64,000 bases of DNA, taken from positions 124,001-188,000 of the forward strand of contig WBMW01005087.1 of the NCBI GenBank assembly GCA_013396635.1. Direction: 5' to 3'. The stretch comes from Penelope pileata (lineage: Eukaryota > Chordata > Aves > Galliformes > Cracidae). Shown here piece after piece: positions 51,866 through 64,000 of the stretch. Under the pieces are notes generated by a model that ran no database searches, was not told the origin of the DNA, and saw only the letters and a list, made by a program, of their open reading frames with translations. Position 1 is the first letter of the stretch. The number at the start of each line of letters is the position of its first letter. Both the position numbers and the translations under genes were made by a program.

Positions 51866-54800
51866 GTATTTCACAGCAATCTTTGGGGAACAGTTGCTCT
51901 TTTTTAAAACACTGGTGTTCACATTCAACTCTATCTGGACAAAGCAGGGAAAATTAGTATCGCTTGTTTATTATGTCTTACTTGCTTTTGTTATTCTTGG
52001 CCTTATTGGAAAGAGGGAGTAAGTGAAAGAGGAGAAATGCTCTTTGTAACATCAGCTACAAGTCACCTGCCATGAACAGCAAGCAGTGGAAGCAAATATT
52101 TTATTATTAGCCACTGTAAATTGATATTTGCTTTTAGGAATTGCTTCACATTTTTTCTCCCTGCATTTTCCTATGACCGCATTGGCCACCTGTATTCCAG
52201 GTAACCACGCTGCTTATTATACAAAGCATGCAAACTCCAAAGAGACGGTTCTTAACATACATTTAGCCCTGCAATTGTTGAAGCCCTTGTTTCTGAAAAC
52301 TATACCATTTATTCCCCCAAATAATTTAACATTAGAGGGCCGTACTCACTGCAGGCCTGGTAAAGAAACTGGTGCTCTGCAGCGTATTTTTGGTGTCAGC
52401 ATTAAAATACACAAGAGGCCTCCCATGGTACTCAGGGGGTTATTATCAATTCATATGCATAGCTTGTATGTTGAATACTTCCAAACTCTGAGTACAGTAA
52501 TCAAAAAGAAAGAAAAAGTTGATGCAAACTTGTTCTATAAGTGGAAGACTCTCTGTTTGTTTGTTTTTTCCTTGCCTTTCACACGTGTTCCACTCTATTC
52601 CAGGAGTTCCTCAACAGCCTGTATAGCCCTTGGGGGAAGCATGTGTGACTATGGGCTGGCACCGAGGGAGAAATTGGCACCAGAGGAAAAACTTGATTAT
52701 GAATTGGCATCATGCCATCCTCAGATGCCTGGCAAGAAATAAAAGGTACTTTAAAACCCTTCAGCACAGCACTGAACATCTGTCAATTTCCTTGACAGGC
52801 AGAATATGAAGCCATTCCGTGGCCAGATGTCCGTGAGCATCTCCATTGGCTTTTCCTGGCTTTATTCCTAGGGGACCTTTCCTACAAATGAATTGTCTTT
52901 TTGTTTATTTTTTTAAAACCTTGGTCCACCTGAGAACATTAAAGGAAGATTAGATTGGCTTGGAGAACTTGCAAGTTCCAGACTTTTTCAATATGCAGAC
53001 CAGTAAAGTCAGTGGAAGTATTGACTTTTGTATATGAATAAGCCAGCAAAACAGCCTTCCTCTGCTTGCTTTTTTTTGTTGTTGGCAATGCCCATGTACA
53101 TATGTGCACATCCAGACATTGATCCACATATCCCAGTTTGAAAGCTGATTTTCGTGAAGGTTTGCTCTGATAGCAGTCATTGCCAAACATCTCAGAAGTA
53201 CAAAAAAAAGCTAATTTGAAGATAAATGTCAATCAAGTTTCTTACTAATCTGAGGCAGTCAGAAAATGACTCATTTTATGGGTAATAGCATGTATTTCTC
53301 ACAACCCTCTATCCCACGTAGTGTAAGTTAGACATTATCAGTCAAGTATATTAAGTGCTTTTCAGCCTCCTCTAGCACCTGACCTTATTTAAGTGTCGTG
53401 GTACCAAGAAGCAGCATCCCAGAGGCTGACCACGTGCAGCACAGAAGAGCATCCCTTTCTCTGAGCTTCTGTTTTCCTGCTTCTTCATTTCTGTGCCTAA
53501 CTTGGAACACCTTGGAAATGCTTCTTTTAGAAGAAAGAAACTAAACCTTTTAGATAGTTAAAGGAATATGCACAGATGGAGAATAAGTGAGATTGGAGTT
53601 CAGAGTTTGTGTTCAGGCCATCCTTGCCACACTCACACCGCAAGCTCTCAGCAGAGCTGTGCTATTAAACAATGTTCAAGCCTACTCCTCCTGCTATTTT
53701 AAGAATCAGCCTCTCCAAAACCCCACATCTTCCTTTCTAACTATAGCACAGACCAACAACGTGAAGCACATATGAGTCAGACTTCTATACCCTTGCCTTT
53801 TTTCTAACAACCCACTTTGTGGGAATCTTTCCTTGTTTAAGAGACGGCACCCAAATTTAAGCAGCAGCCTTGCAGGGCTGAAGACAGATGAGTCAGCCTG
53901 GAGGTTGCACAGGCTTGCTATAAAAGAGGAGAAGCAGAGCTCAGGTTTTGTTTTTAAGGAAAATATGGTGGGGGAGTATTTTTAGTAAGGCTTTGGAGAA
54001 ATTGGTATATGAGCTGGGAAAATGCTCAAAGTTAGGTAAAAAAAAAAACTCAGTAGGACATTTTGGTTTTAATTTTCTTGGTGGTGTTATCAGCTCCTGG
54101 TGTTCGAAGTCAGTAAGCACTCTGAAAAAGTGCAATTTTGTTAAGGCTGATTGTTTATTGTTGTCTTCCCTGGTCTGACTGTTGATAAGATTTTTCTGGG
54201 TGTTTGTTAGGTTTGTCTCCTTGCAGAGACAGGGAGTGACTCTGAGGCTAGAAGCTGCCTCTTCAAAATCAGAGCCAAGCTGTCATGTGCATTCAAATAA
54301 CCCCCCCCCCCAAAAAAACGAGGAAAAAAGGGTTCTAAAATAATCCTTGATCCCTTGCGTGGATTGGCAATGGATTCATACTACTACATATTTTATTCTC
54401 TTTCTTCTCTGTCACTTTATAACTCTAAGACAGTAACCTGACTTCCACGTCAGCAATATATTTTAGCTTAGCCCATGAAGGTGTTGTTTTTTGGGTTGTC
54501 TTAGGCAAAATGTTGCTTGCTGTTTGCTATTTAAAATACAGGACTGAATTACTGCTGCTCTTCCCCTTCACTTGAAGTGGTCAGAGAGCATTTTCTTGTT
54601 ATCGTTTCTGAGTAACTCTTATGCAACTGAAGACACAGAAAAGAGTACAAAACAGGATAACAAACAAAAAATAGAAACCTCTTCTGGAAACTGCTAATTC
54701 TACCACTATATATTTTCTGCCTCTCAAATATTTTTTGCAAATATTCCATATGATTGTATACCGCTAAACTGAAAGAAGACCCATAAAGGATCAAGATCTT

Positions 54801-57611
54801 TGCTGCTAGTAAAATACACCCGTCTAACTGACAGGCATGGGTTTTGTCCCCCGGAAGTAGTTGACTACTGCAGTGCTTTAGCTTTATGATTAATGTTGCT
54901 GGTTGCACCATACCTATGTTATACATACTTGAGCATTTTTTACAAAATTTGCCTTTTATTACTTGTGCTGTGCAATCAGCCATGTGAGTGATGAATTTGG
55001 TTTTCTTTCTGCCCATGGGTGACTGAATTGTTATAAAGCATGTGCACTTCTTAGGCTGGTGCAGCTGAATTTGCTGCAAATGCTCAGTCCATTTGTGACA
55101 ATGGCATCCAGACCAGGCTGAGACGTTCCCAATGTTCCCAGGGACTGTTACCTCATCATGCAAAGGACTGAGGAAAAGAGAGTTGTCTTCTAGTTGTTTG
55201 GGTTTGTTTTGTTGCTTGTTTGTTTCCCAAATGCAAGATGAGCAAGCAGAAAAAAAAAAAAATCAGCAATTTATCTCTATTTTTGCTAGGTAAAGATTTT
55301 GCCACCTGGGAGACAGATGGATTGTAGCAGTGAGAACAGTGCTTCAAAAAAACCCCCATTAGGATATTGTACTGTAAAACCTTGCTCCTTCTTCCAAAGC
55401 AATCACCTTTAGGTCAGCGTGTAGCAGTCTCAACTAATGGCTACTCTGGCCTACATTCTTCTTGTGGTCGCTACAGAGGCAATAGGGCTGCAGAGTTCAA
55501 TTTGTGCTAATCTGAAACACCCCTCCAGACTACAGGATCCAGCAGGACATCTCCACGCACTGTTGTAAGCTATGAGCATCCAGGGACTGGGTGAGGCAAA
55601 ACTGGCCCCAACATTCCTGGGGAGAGATTTATTCCCCCCCATTTTCTTGTTTGCTGGAAATTGCCCTAGCTTTGTTGCTACAGAAATGAATTGTGACAGA
55701 TGTCTCAGAACACACATGGAGCTATGACAATATGACATCTGGGCACAATCCAGAAGCTAACTGGAGCCTGGAAGCTGGGCAGGGGCCTGAGGATCAGCAA
55801 CTTTGGGCTCTTTGTTCACTGGCTTTAGGTTGAACAAGGCAAGATCCCTAGATCTTGCCAAAATTGCTGCTCTGTTTAGGGATGCCATAGACGTGGTGAG
55901 AACCTCCAACCCAAATAAATCAGCACAGTCGGGAAAATCAGACTTTCCCTACATGGGGTGGGGCAGCTACAGCTAAGCGCACCAGCTGATTTTCTTTTTT
56001 TTCCATTTGTGTCACTACTTATCTGGCAATCGGCAATATTAGGTGCCTCAAGAGGTGCTGTGAGGCATGAGAAATCTCTGTTTGTAAAGCACTCCAAAGT
56101 ACTCAACTGAAAGTGCAACCCAGGGCCACCAGCATGGATTCACACTACAGCTGAGCTCTGGAAACAGCAATTTCTGTCTAACGACACACCATTGGTTGCT
56201 TATAAAGCAGCCAGTTATGTAAGGGACATCCCATCCTGGAGTGGCAGTGTGACACGTTTGAGCACCCAGGCCTTAGCAGCAGTACTGGGCCACACGCAGC
56301 AGAGGTGCCCAAATAAGCCAGTAACCTTCCATGCTGAGCCACCAAAGCTCACTCACAGGCAGCTGGACGGTGTTTGGCTACTGCAGGGGAAACAACAGAA
56401 ATGCCACAGAAAACAGCAAAGAGACACTGGGAGACTTTTAAGCTAAGGTTCAAAACTGAGGGGAAAAAATGATAGCTTTCTGTCCAGTTCACTCTGCATG
56501 CAGGCAAACAGCACTTGGCTATACAGTCTCTAAAAATGAATGGAACTGTACCAGAGAACTACTTGTCATCTCTTTTCCCTTAAAAGAAGATGGCTTGCAG
56601 TTGCTGAATACGGGCTGCTACTTGAGGCACGCTCGGGCAGAGGCAGGGAGTACAGGGCAAGCTCTGCAACCCTGGCTAAGAAGTAGTTCTGGTACTAACA
56701 CTTTCCTGAGTATTTGACACTTGCTGAGAGGATTTTAATAAAATCTGCTTTCTCACTCTTTTTCTGAGTTTGGGATTTTTGGGGGAGCAGGTGCAAAATT
56801 AAGTTCGCTTAATTTTGAATGAAAATACATCTTTGTGCCCTGTTGAGTTGTCTGAGAACAGCAGCATGTTAAAGATGACTGCATGTTGCATCAGAACAAC
56901 TCACCAGAAAGAGCTCTTCAGGCTGTCCCAGCTATGAGCGTCTCCTTTTTTTCATCCCACAAATGAGAACTTAGAGTAGGCCCAAAGCCCACCTGAGCCC
57001 AGCCCAGGCTCTTCAAACAAGCAAGCTTGCTCCTGTTGGCCTTTCCCAGAGAGCCAGCTGAGTGGCTCAGCCCTGCCTGGTGTGGGACTGGTGGCACAAA
57101 GCTGGGCTGTGCCTCAGGGGTCACACACAATTAGTCTTTATTTGTGTGATAAAATGATGATAAAATTCACAGAGATTGAGTTTCTGCATTGGACTGAAAC
57201 ACAGCAGTGAGTCGATGTGCCACATTCTTTGTGCAGACACTGCTCTCTGTGATCTTTAAATTGGTGTATATGTATAATTACTTGATCATTTAAAAGGAAA
57301 CATATATATATATCTATATAGTGGTGGGTGGGGGAAGTAAACTTTTTATATCTCACAAAACACTCTTTTGGGACAATTATGCAAAGCCATTCATTATTTA
57401 GTAGGTTGGTTTCATAACAGACCAGTTCTGCTGTAGTGGGTGAGAACATGCCAAATAAGAAGACAAAGAAACATAATTCTGCTTCATAATTTGGCTAATT
57501 ACCATGAAAACTTAGCAATTTGGAAAGACTGAACTTTGCTGCAGTGGACAGTAACCAGGGAAAGTAGCTTTTTGGTTTAAATTGAAGCCTCCTACAAACC
57601 AGCAGAACAGT
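51866..57611. other. Intergenic region
   Basis: About 5.7 kb with no supported gene. A chance open frame of 204 codons runs at 52128-52742 (+) and another at 54549-55163 (-); neither has a recognisable domain or splice structure. A C11 run lies at 54301-54311, T/A runs occur elsewhere, and an (AT)n run at 57302-57320 is listed with it. Confidence 0.5.
57302..57320 (+). repeat. Short (AT)n run
   Basis: ATATATATATA with a single interruption. Ordinary dinucleotide repeat. Confidence 0.7.
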
Positions 57612-57619
57612 GCCTAAAT

Positions 57620-57816
57620 CAGGGGTGTCCAACCTTTTGGCTTGCCTGGACCGCACTGAGTGAAGAGGAATTGTCTTGGGCCACATACATAACTTACAAC
57701 ATACAGATATATAATATAGTTACTGGATATAAAACTTATTTTATTTTTTTATATTTTTATTAAAACATTAAAAAAAGAGGACAAAACCCATAAAACTAGC
57801 AGGTTGGACATGTATG
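57620..57816 (+). mobile_element. hAT-like MITE (Charlie type), 197 bp
   Basis: The left end CAGGGGTGTCCAACCTTTTG is a typical hAT-Charlie terminus. The right end AGGTTGGACATGTATG (57801-57816) is its inverted counterpart: ten bases AGGTTGGACA match exactly, then it degenerates before a final TG. The flanking octamers GCCTAAAT (57612-57619) and GCCTATAG (57817-57824) agree at six of eight positions, as expected for an aged 8-bp target duplication. The inside is AT-rich and non-coding. Confidence 0.75.
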
Positions 57817-57824
57817 GCCTATAG

Positions 57825-60800
57825 TAACTGCAGCTAAGCTTTGAGCTCATTGCAATGCCAGCTATATATTTACCAATATTTTTAAAGTTGTAAGCACATG
57901 AAGTGTGTTCAGAGAGTTGAATCAAATTCAAGTCATGTTGCGCCTCTGGTATTTAGGAGAGAGTGAGAGTGGAGAGAGGGGCACAGACTCTTAGATTCTC
58001 TTAGACTACTGATTTGGTCACTCTCCGGATATAGGAAGGAGGAAGCAAAAGTCCACCAACACGTGCAAGTATTTTATCTAAAAATTTCACAGGAAAAAAT
58101 GTTTGGCATCTTCCCATTCCACAACCTACAGAGGGATTTTAACTCTTGTAACTGGCTTTTGGAAGACCAAAATTTGCATGGTCTCCATCTTGGCTGAGAG
58201 CTCTTGATGAAAGCAGAGGTTGCTGGAACAAGCAAGTCCCAAGAGGCAAAGGTGAAAATCCCCTCCCGCATACACAAGATACCATTGAGGACCAAGAATA
58301 TACCTAGGTAGCATTTCCCTTTTGTTATATTGTGCCCGCACTTGAGGAAGACATAGTTTCCAGTTTGGTAAGTGGGACAGAATCCCTGCAAGGTGCACAG
58401 TGCAAGGTGCCTCTGCCAGCCTGAGGGCACATGGGGCAAGTGGGAGCTAAAGCAATAGCTCCCTTACAGGAGTGGCAGCTATTTCCACTGCTGCTTCCCA
58501 GGACAAAAGTCTGGGTGTGATGCTCCATTCTCAATCTGCCATGAAGTAATCACAGTAAGTCTTTGCCCTTCAATTTTAAACATCGAGCTGTGTTACTTGC
58601 CTTTCAGTGTGGTTTCTTTAAAGTGTAGTTGGATCATTTTCTTTCCTCAAACTTTAAGAAAAAAAATATATATACGTATCTTTATTTATATGCTGAAACT
58701 CGTGGTAAAATTACAAGAGTTGACATCATTGTCTCTTGGACTACTTTGACTATTTTTCATGTAAGGAAAAAGCTGTATACACACTGCCTTTGATTCCACT
58801 CCAAACACAATTACTCCTCTGTTCTTTATGGAAGTGAATAATCATTGCTCGATAGAGTTCAGCACGCCCTTTATTTTCATTGAATGGAGCTGAGTCAGTT
58901 TACAAATGAGATCTCAGCTCCTAAAAGCAGTTCACCAAAAGCTTGTGCCTACAAATGCAGTCTGTGCTGTGGAGAAAATATTAGAAAAGATTGTAGACCT
59001 CTGCTCTGGTGATATCTGGACACCTGCAGTCAGAGTTCATCAGCTTTGGGATAGCAGCATAACAGCAAGGCTAAGCATGTATTTTCCATCACAAATGTCA
59101 TTAAGAACATTGGAATCAAGCCTTTCTTAACAAACTTGATTGCAATAGCTCACAAGAGTCACAAACCAACCAAAATGAAAAGATTACTAGGGAAAGTTGT
59201 TTGGAAAAGCACATTCTTAAGAAGAGCTAAAAGTGGCTACTGTTCCCTAAGGAGAAGGAGGTCATTATAGAAACCTTGAAGTATATTAACAATCAGAAAA
59301 GAGGTAGTTATTTGGCACAGAAAGACACAGATCTGTGCCCTCACACCTGAGATGCCCAATTAGGAATACAGGCAATGGAGAGAGAACAGCTCCTCCAAGG
59401 AACAAGTCATAACTGGGGTGGGACAAGCTGGGGCCAACATCCTCATCAGTCTCTGTCCTTCATCTCCATGAAGTGTGGACTTCATGCAGGTCTCTGGTTA
59501 ATTTGTTTTTGTTAGAGATACTGCTCAGTTAGTCATTGTAGTCACACCTGTAAAGAGCCGCTTGCCAGGGTATGCTTCAGTCTTCTTACATCTGCCAAAT
59601 TTGGCCAACGTAAGACAGATTTATACTACAACATCTGGTCGCCTAATTTGAGTAGTACCAATGGAATTACGTGCCTCTATATGTATACCACACCATAGCA
59701 ACGTAGGACACGTATTAGATGTTGACAGAACACGAAAAAACAGTCTAAAACTGACTGATCAAAATAGAAGTGTTTCTCTTACCAATCTTTTAAATTCTTA
59801 CCATGTACCTCATTGTATTTTACTAGTACAAGTAATGCTGAGCTGAGGCTTTGATAGCAACTCTTGGAGCAGATCTTTCCTGGAGCTGATTTCATAGCTC
59901 ATGGCAAGAGCTAAAGCAGTTTGCGGAAGGCAAAATGCTTTGCTGAGGGTTTCTAAAGCTCCTGCAGAAGTGAAGCTGTTCGCATCCCAAACAGTTCTTA
60001 CTGAGTCAGAAAGCCCAAGCTTGCACCTGCCCTGCTCCACGGCTTGTGGGAGGAGATGAAGGAAAGCATCCCCAGTAGCCAGCAGCAGCAGCAGCAGGCA
60101 CGCCGCTGACACTTCTGAATCTGCTTGCAAAGGGCTGATAAGAAAACTCACAGCACCCTGGCAGAAAGCCAAGGCTGGGTTCACTTTGACAGGCACCGCA
60201 GGGTGACTTCCTTGTGATTTATGCCATCGAGACCATCACATTACGGAGGAGGAAATACAAAGACGAGTTTCCATGGACAAGGTCACAGTACTTGCAGAAA
60301 TGGGAGCAAGACTCCCTTCCATCCCAACAGTATAATTGTTTTGAAAAACTTTAAATTATAAGTATCATTAAGACAGTGGTGAGAAAAAATGATGAAAATT
60401 AGAAGATGGCAACTAACAAGAATATGCAGTGGAGAAATTATGGAACAAAGGTCACAGAATGACACTGAAGTTACACGGTGATTTAACTGTAAGTGGAACA
60501 GGACAGGAACTGATAACTTTTCCGAGATTCACATCAATATGAAAGCAAAATCTGCAAGAAAGGAAAATTTAAATGAATGACTCATTTGGTACTCGTTTCA
60601 GGCAGGGGAAATGACGGCCTTCAGGGAGCACTGCTCAGTCTCTTCAGCTTCACAGCAGCCTGAAACAAGAACACAACTTCAGCTCAGTGGGAGGGCCCAG
60701 GCATCCTGACCGCCTCGGAGTTCTGTGAAGTGAAAGGCAAAGTCAGAGTGGTTGATATACGCAGCCATGAATGCACAACTGAAATTAGGCAGCCAGCAGC

Positions 60801-63800
60801 AGTACAGCTGCAGTAAATGAAAGCAACAGGCTCGAGAGAGGGGAGAAGGGGTGGCCTTCTCCTCCCCCTCCCTCAGGAGGAGGCCAAAGGCCGGCCCAGG
60901 TCTGTTTGAAGTAAATGGGGACAGCTGTGAGCTGTTAGTGAGCCCCTGACTCCTTTATTTCTGACTCAGATCTTAATAACATAGTACCTATGCAACTTAC
61001 AGAAGAACAGAAAGCATTATGGAGACCAGTGAAGGACTTTTCAGGTGGTTCTTTTTATCTATCTGTTTTTTTTTATTATTATTTATTTTTGAGGATGCTT
61101 CATAGGCTGCTGATACACATGCAGAAGGAAGCAGAAAGGCAGACACCCAGGGAGAATGAAGATGGCAGCAGAAAGTAGTGTTGTAATGAATGCAAAGTGT
61201 TTATGTGACTGGGAAGCCCTTAAGTATAAAAAGTTAGTTGTTAGCAACAAATAAGTAATAACAGAAAAAATCTCTTCTAGAGTATTCAGCTCTGTCCTCT
61301 CCTCTCATCTATCGTTTGTGTATTTTAAGCTAAATTTGCTGGCTGCTCTTTCCTTTGTTATGAAATCAGGAGGAAGGGAAGGGAAGGAAAGGGCATGACC
61401 CTTCAAGCCAGTGGAAAACAAATCCAAACAGGAACTAGACAACTGCTCTTCCTCCCATGCCATGTTATAAACCGTAAGATGTGAAGTCTCACAGTGTATG
61501 CTACCAAAATAACTAACTTTTCTTCTGTTGAAAGAATCCCCTCAATATACCAGATCTCTCCCAACATGCACCCAACACCCTCCCCTCTTAAGAGCAGCAT
61601 GGTTTTCTTCTTTGATGCTAACGGAAGAGATGGCATGGTGAAGTTTGCCATGATCTTCCTTGGCTGTCTGGGGAGAGAGGGAAGGTTCAACAAGGACAAG
61701 AGTTTGGACTGAGGATTGCTGGTCTAGACAATCACAGCTTCCTATCTATATCTGAGCTAATATTCAACCAGTGAATAAACAAAGCCATGTTGACTGGCAC
61801 GCATTTTTATTTGAGGAGGAAATCATTAGCAAGTTTATGTCTTTCCAAGGTCTCTCTTGCCTGGAAAGCCACTTCAAGATTATGTGAAGGATGAATTTCT
61901 GTATCTTGGTGAAGAAAATGTATCTCATACCTCACGGGTGGTCAAGGGCACTACGCAGGCCCCAGGTTAGCAGTGCTTAATTATCTGCTTCTGAAGGGCA
62001 AAACAATCTACCACCGGCAGATGCGTGAGAATTTGATGAACAGCCTGTTTCCCTTCCTTCTGACCTTTGCAGGAGGACATACAGAAAGACTTACATTCCC
62101 GTTTGGTGCGCTGATGGAAAAACAGTCTGTTTTTCTAGAGGCTTAATTCTCTGATGCGCTCCCTATTGCTCTGCTAATACCCTTTTTGCTTGAAAAAGCA
62201 GGAAAGGGAGCTTCACCACCGGTGTTGTACAAAAGAGCTGGGGTTAACAGGCATTAACAAAGGTCACAGCCAACTATTGAATTGCCTTTGTGTAGCATCA
62301 GATGGATTATATGAGATAGAATTCTCTTTATTTTCTTTAAGATCCACATTGTGCCGCGTGTGCAAACAGAATTATTTAAATTCCAGTTTATGAATAGCAC
62401 ACAAAAACATTCTAAATTACAAACAAAACAAAATTTCTTCCATGCAGTAACAGGTGACATTGTACAACAGAATAAAGGGCACTCGGGGTTCTTCTCCTTC
62501 ATGGTTCTTATCTATCTCCTTATTTACTGCTGCTTCTCCTTCCAAGTTAAGTAAGCATGTTCATATGTGGTGGCTGAAAAACGGGTGGGCATGTGGTTTC
62601 ATTTCCTTTTTTCTTTGCCATTGTCTCTGCCTGCCTCTGTTGGGGCGTACAGCTCACAGCAAAGGAAAGAGTTAAGAATGCTGGCCCAGAGAGCATCATA
62701 CTCACATTAGTTGGTGATAGATAGGAAATGGGTTCCTAGGGCAGGAGATAAGGCAGATTCCTGCCTGGACACACTGACTCCGAGCAGCAGAGTGAGATAC
62801 CAGCACAGGGCTGTGGGCTGAAGGCATTTCTGAGCAGAGCTATCCCACCCTGAGGCCAAATGAAACTGCAGTGAGATGGCCCCAGGCTGACAAAGAGTTT
62901 CTCTTAGATCCACCCAAAAAACACTGGCTATTAAAACCACCAGGGTAATAACAGTTTACATTTCATTGCCTGCACTTTGAGTAAAGGTCTGTGTAGCCTA
63001 TAACCAAAGTAAGCTTCATCCCTGATCAAAGACAAGCAAAATTTGCAGGAACATTTGCTAAGAAAATACACTTTAAGGAGAGTAAATTAATGGCCATTAT
63101 ACAGATAAACTATTAATTTATGGTGGCACAATTAGAAAGTTATGGCAATAGGAATAAAAATCACACTGCTGTTACAAGGCTTTCTATGAAGTTTGAGAAG
63201 GAGGAGGTCTAGAAGTAGTTGTGCTGTAGGCGAGAACTGCCTTTATTGTTTACTTCCCACTTGGGTTCTTAAACAATCACATCACAGCACGTGTCCCATG
63301 TTGCCTTTCATAAATACTCTTCCCATTTGGAAAATTGAAATAGTATGCTAATCTGTTCCTTTGATAGAAACTTAATTCTGCCCTGTCTGCTCATTATGCA
63401 GATATTCCAGGAATCCAGTCCAAAACTCAGTGAAATCAAAACACAGATTTCCATGGTCATTTATCAAGGTCTTGGTGTGAGGTACTACATGGCGTAAGCA
63501 AGGATGACCAAGTAAAATCTTAAATGAAAGCCACAAAAATGCAAGATATTTTTAAAGCTAAAGAATAAAAAGATGAATGGATCTTTGCTTTTGAAACCTG
63601 AAAGTTTAAAAAGACTCCCAAAAGACTAAAAACAGACGGAAAAATGCTAGCACTTCATACCATGCTCTAATATGCAAGTTTTTTCCTGAAATAACAAAGT
63701 AAATTGAGCGTTTTCAGCAAAGAATAAGAACCATTCACCATCTCCTACAATTCCTTTTTGTGCCATCTGTGCTTACAGCCTTTACAATGCATGAATAGGA

Positions 63801-64000
63801 AACACATTGAAGTGCTAAACTAATGCTTCACTGAGAAAAGAAAGAAGCACTAGCCTAAACGAGGCTCTTTTCCTTTTTAACATATACATCCCAATTATCT
63901 GTATAATTGGACTTTCACTCAGTTAATTGCATGTGCAATTACAGTTCAAGTTATTGACATGAAAGAGGACAGAACAATTGTGCCGTGAAATCAACTAACT
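57825..64000. other. Intergenic region to window end
   Basis: About 6.2 kb with no supported exon. An upstream part of the next gene (LDHB in many vertebrates) was looked for and not seen. Two stretches, about 61930-62170 and 63235-63450, have enhancer-like texture (retained CpGs, E-box and TAAT cores). Confidence 0.5.

Noticed and set aside
52128..52742. 204-codon + strand open frame as a possible gene
   Set aside because: No domain, signal or splice context, and composition like its non-coding surroundings. Kept only as a possible constrained block.
54549..55163. 204-codon - strand open frame as a possible gene
   Set aside because: No recognised family; several Cys but no regular spacing suggestive of a zinc finger; likely chance.

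Overview
The window is avian nuclear DNA. Several short pieces of CR1 retrotransposon, some ending in the CR1 tail (tandem TATGATTCTATGA-like motif), a mariner-type deletion derivative of a kind known from chicken, and intron-split vertebrate genes all point to a bird. A galliform is plausible, but the sequence does not prove the species. There is an assembly gap of 409 N at 11166-11574 and a single N at 10946.

Only two genes can be supported, both on the + strand, and they encode the two halves of one protein complex. The terminal coding exon of ABCC9 (sulfonylurea receptor SUR2, the SUR2B-type C-terminus) lies at 576-713. About 11.5 kb downstream is the whole coding region of KCNJ8 (Kir6.1), in two coding exons at 12231-12595 and 16214-17114 (421 residues). 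Kir6.1 forms the pore and SUR2B the regulatory subunit of the smooth-muscle/vascular ATP-sensitive K+ channel, and this head-to-tail pairing is the conserved vertebrate ABCC9-KCNJ8 arrangement. A GC-rich, CpG-rich segment just upstream of KCNJ8 (11575 to about 11990) is probably its promoter and first-exon region, partly hidden by the gap.

From about 17.3 kb to the end (nearly 47 kb) I find no protein-coding exon. LDHB, the expected next gene in many vertebrates, is not visible. This desert holds CR1 fragments, most densely at 41-52 kb and mostly on the + strand; one mariner-like deletion derivative with matching terminal inverted repeats (about 27.77-28.31 kb); one short hAT-like MITE with a probable 8-bp target duplication (57620-57816); long simple repeats, including a 302-nt unbroken purine tract; and a divergent pair of good matches to the CTCF motif at 46.2 and 47.3 kb. 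A younger + strand CR1 has inserted into an older - strand CR1 at 41-42 kb. Several unannotated stretches have the look of conserved non-coding regulatory DNA, but that needs alignment to confirm.

No RNA gene, CRISPR array, intact transposase or endogenous retrovirus could be supported. Most open frames in the window are chance frames in non-coding DNA or relics of CR1 reverse transcriptase.
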